Shown: positions 7,980 through 17,692 of the stretch, in pieces
Numbering within the stretch: position 1 is the first letter of the stretch
Layout: each line of letters begins with the position of its first letter
NCBI RefSeq assembly: GCF_003634935.1
Contig: NZ_RBXO01000001.1
Location: 6,287,501-6,351,500 of the forward strand
Direction of reading: 5' to 3'
Length of the DNA stretch: 64,000 nucleotides
Origin: Saccharothrix australiensis
GTDB lineage: Bacteria; Actinomycetota; Actinomycetes; Mycobacteriales; Pseudonocardiaceae
The notes under the pieces: generated by a model
What the model saw: the letters and a program-made list of their open reading frames with translations, nothing else
What the model was told of the DNA's origin: nothing
Database searches by the model: none
Position numbers and translations under genes: made by a program

Positions 7980-9370
7980 TCGACTGGTTGCAACACTCCA
8001 CGGGCGGGCTGCTCACGCTGTCCGGCCTCAGCATCGCCCTGTTGCTGGTGCTGATCATCAAGGTCAAGGTCGAGCCGTTCATCGCGCTGCTCGTGGTCGG
8101 CCTGCTGGTGGCGCTGGCCGCCGGGCTGCCGGTCGAGAAGCTGGTCGGCTCCGCGCAGAAGGCGTCCGGGTCGCTGCTGGAGTCCGGGTTCGGCGGCATC
8201 CTCGGGCACGTCGCCGCGATCATCGGCCTCGGCACGCTGCTCGGCGCGATCCTGGAGGCGTCCGGCGGCGCGGAGGTGCTGACGCGGGCGCTGCTGCGGG
8301 CGTTCGGCGAGAAGCGCGCGCCGCTCGCGATGGGCCTGGCCGGCCTGATCTTCGGCGTGCCCGTGTTCTTCGACATCGGCATCTTCGTCCTGGCCCCGCT
8401 GGTGTACGCGGCGGCCAAGCGCGGCGGCCGGTCGATCGTGCTGTACGCGCTGCCGCTGCTGGCCGGCCTGTCGGTGATGCACGCGTTCATGCCGCCGCAC
8501 CCCGGCCCGGTCGCGGCGGCGGGCCTGCTCAAGGTGGAGCTGGGCTGGATCATCATCATGGCGCTGGCCGTGGCGATCCCGGCGTGGTTCATCGGCGGCG
8601 TGATCTTCTCGTCGTGGGTGGGCAAGCGGGTCATCGTGCCGGTGCCGGAGGAGATGCTGGCCGCGGCGGAGGAGGTGCGGTCCGAGGAGGCGCGCGGCGA
8701 GCCGCCGCTGTCGCTGGTGCTGGGCATCATCGCGGTGCCGCTGGTGCTGATCCTGTCGGGCACGTTCGGGAGCATCCTGCTCCCGAAGGGTTCCACGCTG
8801 CTGGGCGTGTTCACGTTCTTCGGCACCCCCGCCGTCGCGCTGAGCATCGCGGTCCTGCTGGCGTTCTGGCTGCTGGGCTACCGGCGCGGCATGACGCGGG
8901 CGCAGGTCACCGAGCTGTCGGCGGCGTCGCTGCGGCCGGTGGCGATGATCCTGCTGGTCGTCGGCGCGGGCGGGTTCTTCGGCGCGGTGCTGTCGGCGAC
9001 CGGCGTGGGCACGGTGCTCGCGACCGAGCTGTCCGACCTCGGGCTGCCGGTCATCGCCCTGTCCTACGTGATCAGCTGCGCCATGCGGATCGCGCAGGGC
9101 TCGGCGACCGTCGCGATCGTGACCACGACGGGCATCGTCGCGCCCGTCGTGGCCGACCTCGGCTACTCGCAGCCCCAGCTCGCGCTGGTGGTCATGGCGA
9201 TCGCCGCGGGCTCGATCATCGCCTCGCACGTCAACGACGGCGGGTTCTGGATCGTGTCGCGGTACTTCGGCTTGTCGGTGAAGGAGACCCTACAGACGTG
9301 GACGGTCCTGGAGACCATCCTGTCCGTGGTCGCCTTCGTGGTCGCGGCGCTGCTCAGCCTCGTGGTGTGA
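7976..9370 (+). CDS. GntP family permease
   Basis: Integral membrane H+ symporter of the gluconate permease family, 464 residues with about a dozen hydrophobic segments. Family features are IFGVPVFFDIGIFVLAPL and MPPHPGPVAAAGLLK in the first half, and SHVNDGGFWIVSRYFGLSVK near the end. GTG at 7976 overlaps the D-aminoacylase stop as GTGA, showing translational coupling. GntP proteins are best known for gluconate and related sugar acids. Here the operon suggests N-acyl-D-amino acids or D-amino acids as substrates, while the neighbouring PfkB kinase leaves sugar acids possible. Confidence 0.92.
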   Translation: MIDWLQHSTGGLLTLSGLSIALLLVLIIKVKVEPFIALLVVGLLVALAAGLPVEKLVGSAQKASGSLLESGFGGILGHVAAIIGLGTLLGAILEASGGAEVLTRALLRAFGEKRAPLAMGLAGLIFGVPVFFDIGIFVLAPLVYAAAKRGGRSIVLYALPLLAGLSVMHAFMPPHPGPVAAAGLLKVELGWIIIMALAVAIPAWFIGGVIFSSWVGKRVIVPVPEEMLAAAEEVRSEEARGEPPLSLVLGIIAVPLVLILSGTFGSILLPKGSTLLGVFTFFGTPAVALSIAVLLAFWLLGYRRGMTRAQVTELSAASLRPVAMILLVVGAGGFFGAVLSATGVGTVLATELSDLGLPVIALSYVISCAMRIAQGSATVAIVTTTGIVAPVVADLGYSQPQLALVVMAIAAGSIIASHVNDGGFWIVSRYFGLSVKETLQTWTVLETILSVVAFVVAALLSLVV

Positions 9371-9406
9371 CCACCGCCCCCGGACCGGGGGCGACCGCTC
9401 GTGCGT

Positions 9407-9440
9407 CGGTGCCCGTCGGCCCTCTCCCCGACGGGCACCG
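9407..9440. terminator. Bidirectional terminator hairpin between convergent genes
   Basis: Arms 9407-9419 and 9428-9440 pair perfectly over 13 bp with an 8-nt loop. A second, smaller hairpin (7 bp, 9376-9392) lies just upstream. The site is between the convergent permease and SRPBCC genes, as expected for a shared terminator. There is no T-run on either side, only TTCTT after the plus-strand arm. Confidence 0.7.
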
Positions 9441-9465
9441 GCTTCTTCCCGGACCCTCCTCCCGG

Positions 9466-9930
9466 TCACCTGCGCCGGGCCGCCCGGAACCCCGCCACGT
9501 AGGCGCGCAGGCCGCGCTGGCCGCTGCGCATCATCAGCTCGTGGTTGGCCTTGAGCAGCGGCCGGGCCACCGGCGACAGGCCGCGCAGGAGCGGTTTGCG
9601 GACCGTGACCTCCTGGTCGTAGACGAGCCGCGAGCCCGTCCCGGACGGCTGGACGCGCCAGCTCGCCGTGCCCTCCAGGTCGCCGACCAGGTCGGCCTTG
9701 AGCAGCCCGGTCCTCGGCTCCCTGGCGTTGTGCCAGGTCTGGAACACCAGGTCGTAGGGCAGCAGGGAGCGGCAGCGCAGCTCGGCGGCGTCCTCGGCGA
9801 TCCGCCGCGCGTGCCGGACCTCCGGCCACCAGTGCGGGTAGCCGCCGAGGTCGGCGAGCACGTCGAACGCCTCGTCCGGCGGGAGGTCGGCCGACCAGAC
9901 GCTGCGGAAGCGGTACGAGTGGAACGACAT
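9466..9930 (-). CDS. SRPBCC family protein (START/polyketide cyclase-like fold)
   Basis: Small soluble protein of 154 residues with a Bet v1-like hydrophobic cavity fold. It starts MSFHSYRFRSVWSADLPPDEAFDVLADL, which in SRPBCC proteins is strand 1 followed by the short helix pair; YPHWWPEV follows, and the C-terminal long helix is PVARPLLKANHELMMRSGQRGL. These proteins bind or cyclise hydrophobic ligands, but no substrate can be assigned. It lies downstream of uvrA on the same strand, separated by a strong hairpin, so it is probably transcribed separately. Confidence 0.8.
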   Translation of the reverse strand: MSFHSYRFRSVWSADLPPDEAFDVLADLGGYPHWWPEVRHARRIAEDAAELRCRSLLPYDLVFQTWHNAREPRTGLLKADLVGDLEGTASWRVQPSGTGSRLVYDQEVTVRKPLLRGLSPVARPLLKANHELMMRSGQRGLRAYVAGFRAARRR

Positions 9931-9973
9931 GATCGCGATCGTCGTCGGGTGGCGGTGGTCGCGCCAGAGAGCC

Positions 9974-10014
9974 GATCGGGGGACGCCCCGGCGGAGCCGG
10001 GGCGTCCCCCGATC
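9974..10014 (-). terminator. Terminator hairpin downstream of uvrA
   Basis: Perfect 19-bp arms (9974-9992 against 9996-10014) with a 3-nt GGA loop, very GC-rich. It lies between uvrA (ends 10151) and the SRPBCC gene (starts 9930). The segment 10017-10050 next to it holds three partial copies of a 14-bp unit CGGCCCGCGGTCAC. It most likely ends the uvrA transcript. Confidence 0.7.
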
Positions 10015-10150
10015 ATCGGCCCGCGGTCACCGGCCCGCGGTCACCGGCCCGCTGGGGGCACCGGCCGGCAGGCGACACCGGCCCGCCGGCGGGCGACACC
10101 GACCCGTCCGGGCACGGGTCACGACCCACCGGTCACGACCGCCGGCTCGC

Positions 10151-13027
<2,877 letters not shown>

Positions 13028-13055
13028 AACGGTTCCCTTCGGTATTCGACCATCC

Positions 13056-13071
13056 CCGAACAGACGTTCGA
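13056..13071 (-). promoter_or_regulatory. LexA (SOS) box upstream of uvrA
   Basis: CGAAC-AGAC-GTTCG with a flanking A matches the actinobacterial LexA operator (CGAAC, four bases, GTTCG). It lies 30 bp upstream of the uvrA start, within the expected promoter position. Repression by LexA and induction on DNA damage are therefore expected for uvrA. The divergent isomerase gene begins 190 bp away. Confidence 0.88.
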
Positions 13072-13258
13072 AAAGCGTACTGGACCACCGCGGCGCACCC
13101 CATCGGGGAGGGGCGCGCCCCGCGCCAGGTGCGGGCACCGGCGGGAAAACGGGCGGGTCCTGCCCCGATCGTGCGCCAACGGCTCTACCGGTCGGTAGCG
13201 GACGCCCCTACGCTGGGACGATAGGCCATTCGGCCCAGACATCGGGGATGAGGTGCCC

Positions 13259-14050
13259 ATGAGCTTCGCTGATGCCGCCCAGGTCCGGTCCGCCGGTACG
13301 AGCGTACCCGCGCCGCGCGAGCAGTCCGCCGCGGTGCAGGACGCCGTAACCGGGCTCACCGAGGTGGAACGGGCGACCGAGGCCCTGTACGACGTGGTGG
13401 CCGGCCTGGACCAGGTCGCGCTGCGCGGACCGAGCCTGCTGCCCGACTGGACGCGGGCGCACGTCGTGACCCACCTCGCACGCAACGCCGACGCCCTGGT
13501 CAACCTGCTGACCTGGGCGAAGACGGGCGTCGAGCACCAGATGTACCCGAGCCCGGCCGACCGGGACGCCGACATCGCCCGCGGCGCGGGCCGGCTGCCG
13601 CAGCTGCTGCGGGCCGACCTGGACGCGGCGTGCGAGCGGTTCGCCGCGGCGGCCCGCGACCTGCCGCCGACCGCGTGGGAGGCGGAGGTCGTGCACCCGC
13701 GCACCGGGCCGTTCCTGGCGCACCGCGTCCCGTGGCTGCGGCTGCGGGAGGTGTGGGTGCACCTGGTCGACCTGGACGCCGGGGTGGACTTCGACGACCT
13801 GCCGCCGCACCTGGTGGAGGCGTTCCTGGACGACGCCGCCGGGCAGTACGCCGACCGCCCCGGCGTGCCCGCGGTGCGGTTGGAGGTCGCCCTGCCCGAC
13901 GGGCGTCAGCGCGGCTGGGAGTTGGCCGCCGGGAACGACGGGCCCGCCGTGGTGGGCGGCTCGGCCGCGGCCGTGCTCGGGTGGCTGACCGGGCGCAGCA
14001 GCGGCGCGCTGCTCGACGGTGACGCGCCGGAGCTGCCGGGGTGGCTCTGA
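13259..14050 (+). CDS. Maleylpyruvate isomerase family mycothiol-dependent enzyme
   Basis: DinB-like four-helix metalloprotein of 263 residues. WTRAHVVTHLARNADAL (residues about 62-78) has the His that starts the metal triad, and the region LRLREVWVHLVDLDAG supplies a conserved Glu and His. The C-terminal part is the small MDMPI C-domain found in actinobacterial members. Such enzymes use mycothiol, the actinobacterial thiol. ATG at 13259 has GATGAGG upstream; a GTG at 13253 lies too close to it. The gene is divergent from uvrA, and its last 145 bp are overlapped antisense by the open frame of the acyltransferase gene. Confidence 0.85.
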   Translation: MSFADAAQVRSAGTSVPAPREQSAAVQDAVTGLTEVERATEALYDVVAGLDQVALRGPSLLPDWTRAHVVTHLARNADALVNLLTWAKTGVEHQMYPSPADRDADIARGAGRLPQLLRADLDAACERFAAAARDLPPTAWEAEVVHPRTGPFLAHRVPWLRLREVWVHLVDLDAGVDFDDLPPHLVEAFLDDAAGQYADRPGVPAVRLEVALPDGRQRGWELAAGNDGPAVVGGSAAAVLGWLTGRSSGALLDGDAPELPGWL

Positions 14051-15120
14051 GCGGCGTGCAGGCGGGCGGCGTGCAGGCGGGCGGCGTGCAGGCGGGCGGC
14101 GAGCAGCAGCCGCACCAGCAGCGGGCGTGAGCCGGCGGTCAGGGCGCGGTGGGCGGGCCGTTCGACGAACTTCGTCAGCAGCCAGCCGAGCACGACCGCG
14201 AGGCCGAGGAACGTGGCCAGCTCCACGCGGGGCCCGAATCGCGCCACCTCGGCCATCGCGACGTAGCCGATCTCCTGGTGCACCAGGTAGACGCCGTAGG
14301 AGATGCCCGCGAGCCACCGGACGGGCCGGCGGACGAGCCGGACGGGCGCGACGTCCCAGTCGGGGCCCTTCGCGCACGCGGCGACGGCGACCAGCAGCAC
14401 GCCGAACCCGACCGTCGACGGCACGTCCTCGGTGTGGTGCGCCTGCGCGGCGAGCACGCCGAGCAGCAGCGCGACCAGGTGCCCGGCGCCGAGCCGGTCA
14501 CGGGACCACAGCCAGAGCCCGACACCGGCCGCGAACAGCTGCGCGCGGTGCATCCCGAGGCCGTCGTAGAGGACGCGCACGACGCCCGGCTCGGCCGTCC
14601 ACAGGCGGAGGACGAGGGGACCGGCGACCAGTGCCCACAGCAGCGCCTTGAGGGCGTTGCCGCGGACGCGGGAAGCCAGGACCGCGCCCGCGACGAAGCC
14701 GGTGACCTGCACGGGCAGCGTCCAGTAGGCGTAGTCGACCAGCCGCGCCTCCGGCAGCCAGTGCTGGAGCAGCAGGAGGTTGGCCAGCAGGTCGCGCGGC
14801 TCCACCGCGCTCCAGCCCTCCCCGGCGAACCGGGTCACGATCACGTAGGTGACGGTGGCCGCCACGGCGTAGGCGGGCAGGAGGCGGGCCAGGCGGTTGC
14901 GCAGGAAGCGGGCGGGCTCGCCCTTGGCGAGGGACGCGCAGGCGAAGAACGCCGAGATGACGACGAGCGTGCTGGCGCCCATCTCCAGGGGGAAGGTGAA
15001 CACCGGGGGCCCGAGCTCGCCGTGGGCGGCGGGACCGGCGTGGGTGGCGTGCTGGAGCAGCACGGCGGCCAGGGCGAGGACGCGCAGGACGTCCCAGTTG
15101 ATCCGGCGAGGTGTTGGCAC
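13906..15120 (-). CDS. Acyltransferase family 3 membrane protein with repeat-derived tail
   Basis: Integral membrane O-acyltransferase. It starts MPTPRRINWDVLRVLALAAV and contains about ten hydrophobic helices. VLLQHATHAG carries the expected catalytic His in the first helix region, and ISYGVYLVHQEIGY is the typical late motif. The acyltransferase domain ends near FVERPAHRALTAG. After that the frame reads through a 15-bp tandem repeat, giving LHAAR repeats, and about 45 more residues antisense to the isomerase gene before the stop at 13906. The substrate (sugar, polymer or antibiotic) is unknown. Confidence 0.85.
   Translation of the reverse strand: MPTPRRINWDVLRVLALAAVLLQHATHAGPAAHGELGPPVFTFPLEMGASTLVVISAFFACASLAKGEPARFLRNRLARLLPAYAVAATVTYVIVTRFAGEGWSAVEPRDLLANLLLLQHWLPEARLVDYAYWTLPVQVTGFVAGAVLASRVRGNALKALLWALVAGPLVLRLWTAEPGVVRVLYDGLGMHRAQLFAAGVGLWLWSRDRLGAGHLVALLLGVLAAQAHHTEDVPSTVGFGVLLVAVAACAKGPDWDVAPVRLVRRPVRWLAGISYGVYLVHQEIGYVAMAEVARFGPRVELATFLGLAVVLGWLLTKFVERPAHRALTAGSRPLLVRLLLAARLHAARLHAARLHAAQSHPGSSGASPSSSAPLLRPVSHPSTAAAEPPTTAGPSFPAANSQPR
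14051..14095. repeat. Three tandem copies of a 15-bp unit
   Basis: The unit GCGGCGTGCAGGCGG is repeated exactly at 14051, 14066 and 14081, followed by a degenerate fourth copy. It begins directly after the isomerase stop and, on the other strand, encodes the LHAAR repeats near the acyltransferase C-terminus. Confidence 0.9.
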
Positions 15121-15241
15121 GAGAGCTGAGGTACCCGGTTCGTCTCGACAGGGGTCGGGGGTGCTGTGTGAGCGTCGCCGACCCTATTGGACGAACCTGT
15201 GGGGAGCCTGAAGGGTGTCCGGTCCACTACGGTCGGCGGTC

Positions 15242-15919
15242 GTGGACGTACTAGAGGACTACACCGGCCACGTCGAGCCGAACGGCCCGGCCGCACGCCG
15301 CACGCTGGACGAACTGACCATCACGAAGATCTCGGTGGGCCCGATGGACAACAACGCCTACCTGCTCGTGTGCCGGTCGACGAACGAGGCCCTGCTGGTC
15401 GACGCGGCGGCCGACCCGACGCGCCTGTCGGACCTCGTGGGGCACTCCGTGGAGCGCCCGCGCCTGAAGACGGTGGTGACCACCCACCGCCACCAGGACC
15501 ACTGGGGTGCGCTCGGGGCGGTCGCCGGGGCGAACGGCTCGAACACCGTGGCGCACCGCCTGGACGCGGAGGTCCTGCCCGTCCCGCCGGACCAGCTGGT
15601 GGACCACGGCGACACCGTGCTGGTCGGTCGGGTGCCGCTGGAGGTGATCCACCTGCGCGGCCACACGCCGGGCTCCATCGCCCTGCTGTACCGCGAGCCG
15701 GGCGGGCGGGCGCACCTGTTCACGGGCGACTCGCTGTTTCCGGGAGGGGTGGGCAAGACCACGTCGCCCGAAACCTTCACTTCCTTGATCGACGACGTGG
15801 AGAGCCGGATCTTCGCCGAGCTGCCCGACGACACGTGGGTCTACCCGGGTCACGGCGACGACACCACCCTGGGACGTGAGCGACCTCACCTGGCCGAGTG
15901 GCGCGCCCGCGGCTGGTGA
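15242..15919 (+). CDS. MBL-fold metallo-hydrolase (intact copy)
   Basis: Glyoxalase II-like metallo-beta-lactamase-fold hydrolase of about 225 residues. Metal ligands are visible as TTHRHQDHWG (the HxHxDH motif, with RHQDH), HLRGHTPGS, LFTGDSLFP and VYPGHGDD. GTG at 15242 is preferred because TACGGT lies about eight bases upstream, a leaderless arrangement. A GTG at 15215 with GGGGAG upstream is the alternative. The last 60 codons occur twice more in the window as broken copies, which marks the gene as the apparent insertion target of the island to its right. The substrate is unknown. Confidence 0.88.
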   Translation: MDVLEDYTGHVEPNGPAARRTLDELTITKISVGPMDNNAYLLVCRSTNEALLVDAAADPTRLSDLVGHSVERPRLKTVVTTHRHQDHWGALGAVAGANGSNTVAHRLDAEVLPVPPDQLVDHGDTVLVGRVPLEVIHLRGHTPGSIALLYREPGGRAHLFTGDSLFPGGVGKTTSPETFTSLIDDVESRIFAELPDDTWVYPGHGDDTTLGRERPHLAEWRARGW

Positions 15920-15943
15920 GCCGGAGCGGGACTCACCAGCCGC
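15909..15943. terminator. Terminator hairpin overlapping the MBL stop codon
   Basis: Arms GCGGCTGGTGAG (15909-15920) and CTCACCAGCCGC (15932-15943) pair perfectly over 12 bp. The left arm contains the last codons and the stop of the MBL gene. It lies between convergent genes (vapC stop at 15949), so it can serve both. Confidence 0.75.
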
Positions 15944-15948
15944 ACTTC

Positions 15949-16353
15949 TCACACCTCGACGATCTGGACCATGCTGTCGAGTCCGGCGAAGTCCTCGGCG
16001 TTGCGGGTGTAGAGCGGCAGACCCCGGGCCGAGGCGATGGCGGCGATCATCAGGTCCAGCCGACGCGGTTTCGGGTCGCGGTTCGCTTCGAGGGTCAGCG
16101 CCACCAGCGTGCCGAAGCGAGCCGCGGCCTGACCGTCGAAGGGCAACGGCTCGAACTCGGCGATCGCCGCACCCAGCTTCTCGGTCCGCACCGCCCGCGC
16201 CGCGGCATCCTTGGCCATCGCCACACCCTGGTGCAGCTCGGCCAGGGTGATCGCGGTCAACTCGGGGACCTCCGGCAGCACCGCCGGGTCCAGCAGTCCG
16301 AGGTCGATGTACGCGCAGGTGTCCAGCACGCCCGACGCGTGCCGGTCAGCCAC
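15949..16353 (-). CDS. vapC: PIN-domain toxin, VapC-like
   Basis: Predicted Mg-dependent ribonuclease toxin of 134 residues. PIN acidic residues are in [11 protein letters not shown] (first Asp), TLAELHQG (Glu), [10 protein letters not shown] (Asp) and [10 protein letters not shown] (last Asp). Start GTG at 16353 overlaps the antitoxin stop by 8 bp, the coupling usual for such pairs. It lies between the intact MBL gene and a broken copy of its 3' end, a sign that the pair arrived with, or survives as part of, an inserted element. Confidence 0.88.
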   Translation of the reverse strand: MADRHASGVLDTCAYIDLGLLDPAVLPEVPELTAITLAELHQGVAMAKDAAARAVRTEKLGAAIAEFEPLPFDGQAAARFGTLVALTLEANRDPKPRRLDLMIAAIASARGLPLYTRNAEDFAGLDSMVQIVEV

Positions 16354-16630
16354 GGCCTCGCTCCCACGGGTCGTCGTCGCCGATCCGGTCTTCGGAGCCG
16401 AACAACTCGTCGGCTTCACGCCGCATGAGGCCGTGGTCGACCTTCGGCAGCTTCCGGTGCCGCTCGACCAGTTCCTCGGCGGTCAGGCGCCGACGACGGG
16501 GCAGCGGGCGGACCTCGGCGATCTCCACGCCGTTGCGGGTGACGTGGTACGTCTCCCCCGCCTCGACCGCGTCCATGACCGCGGCGGAGTTGTTGCGGAA
16601 CTCCCGCTGACTGATGACCTTCACCGACAT
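16346..16630 (-). CDS. Type II antitoxin, Phd/YefM-like
   Basis: 94-residue antitoxin for the PIN toxin. The N-terminal [20 protein letters not shown] and [16 protein letters not shown] match the Phd/YefM DNA-binding fold; the C-terminal part, rich in Glu, Arg and Asp, would wrap the toxin. Start ATG at 16630. Upstream on this strand the sequence GTAGC-TTCTTGT-GCTAC followed by a second GCTACG is a likely autoregulatory operator (about 16631-16660). The pair is a complete, apparently functional toxin-antitoxin operon. Confidence 0.88.
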   Translation of the reverse strand: MSVKVISQREFRNNSAAVMDAVEAGETYHVTRNGVEIAEVRPLPRRRRLTAEELVERHRKLPKVDHGLMRREADELFGSEDRIGDDDPWERGRG

Positions 16631-16694
16631 AGCGTAGCCTTACGTAGCACAAGAAGCTACACACAGCTTGACCTGTTGCCCGTTCAGGTGATCC

Positions 16695-16879
16695 GCTGTT
16701 CCGGGAGGGGTGGGCAAGACCACGTCGCCGGAGGACTTCACCTCGTTGTTCGACGACGTGAAGGAGCGGATCTTCGACGTGCTACCGCACGACACGTGGT
16801 TCTACCCGGCCACGGGGACGACTCGACGTCGGGCAAGGAACGCCCTTACCTGGACGAGTCGCGCGCCCGAGGCTGGTAA
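16695..16879 (+). pseudogene. MBL-fold hydrolase 3' remnant (copy 2, frameshifted)
   Basis: Matches the last 60 or so codons of the intact MBL gene: GVGKTTSPEDFTSLFDDV, ERIFDVLPHDTWFYP, then a lost base pair in the PGHGDD motif shifts the frame, and ERPYLDESRARGW with TAA ends it. The first codons (CTGTTCCGGG against CTGTTTCCGGG in copy 1) carry a second indel. There is no start or N-terminal domain. The sequence diverges clearly from copy 1, so it is not a recent local duplication. Confidence 0.85.
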
Positions 16880-16883
16880 GCGC

Positions 16884-16915
16884 GTGGAGTGTCGGTCGGC
16901 TCACCGGCACTCCAC
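16884..16915. terminator. Hairpin after MBL remnant 2
   Basis: GTGGAGTGTCGG (16884-16895) pairs with CCGGCACTCCAC (16904-16915), 12 bp with one G-T wobble and an 8-nt loop. It takes the same place as the terminator after the intact MBL gene, suggesting copy 2 brought its own 3' flank. Confidence 0.6.
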
Positions 16916-16959
16916 CCTCATGTCGTCCAGGCCGCCGTCCACCCCGTACAGCTCGCAGA

Positions 16960-17349
16960 TCAGCCCGATCGCCTCTCTGGCGCGTGCGTCGACGGCAGCC
17001 GGCGACGGCAGCCGGGATCTTCACGAGAATCCCGTTCCACCGCTGAACGCGTCTGTAGATCGGTACCGAACCGCGAACACCGCTGGTCGTTCCCGCTGAA
17101 ATTCTGGATGACCTGGGCGCGCTGACTCACCGGCGAAGCCGAAGAATCAAACTCCGCGGCACGTCGGTGAACAGCACCCATCTCAACCCCCTTGACGGAA
17201 CACCTGCGGACGTACACTGTCATCGCGCTTCCGAGCGTGATGCCGATCAATACGGTCGCAAGCGGTCGCACGATTACACGGAAGCGGCTCGCGATCACCC
17301 CCTTCGCTGCCGTGAGTGGCCCTTCGACTGAACGGTGGGTGTTGGGCAC
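16960..17349 (-). CDS. Small hypothetical protein, one predicted membrane helix
   Basis: No family recognised. The reading frame of 129 residues starts GTG at 17349 with a clear AGGAG seven bases upstream, the main reason to accept it. It contains one hydrophobic segment, RPLATVLIGITLGSAMTVYV, after a short basic N-terminus, then a polar tail. Codon use is weak, so the distal part may be non-coding. Downstream (16904-16960) another frame reads ARAREAIGLICELYGVDG, possibly the end of a lost gene. It lies inside the island, divergent from the SARP regulator. Confidence 0.4.
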   Translation of the reverse strand: MPNTHRSVEGPLTAAKGVIASRFRVIVRPLATVLIGITLGSAMTVYVRRCSVKGVEMGAVHRRAAEFDSSASPVSQRAQVIQNFSGNDQRCSRFGTDLQTRSAVERDSREDPGCRRRLPSTHAPERRSG

Positions 17350-17692
17350 GATCACTCCTGCACTCGACCTCGGTGTTGCGGGTGCGGTTGCCCGGCCGTG
17401 GCGGCCCGGCAACCGCAGGTGTCACGCGCCCGTCTGCGGGAGACCGCGGTCGCCGCTGGAACCTTCACCGCCGCCGCACTCGCCGGATCGGTCGCCGACG
17501 TGATTCTTGCGCACTGGCACTCCTCTTGGGATCGACGCTGGTTCAACCAGAAGTCCGCAGCCGAGGCCGGGACGCCAGAAGTATGTCGGTGCGGTGCTGC
17601 CCAAGAGCGGTTCGAGTGCGGGGCAAGTGCGGTGCTGCGGAACACCGGAGCGGCCGAATGACCGAGGAACCCGGATCTGCTTGACTCGAGAA

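Noticed and set aside
7987-7996. GGTTGCAAC in the permease gene, similar to the operator half-sites
   Set aside because: Lies inside coding sequence and lacks the 5-bp spacer of the 17-bp palindrome.
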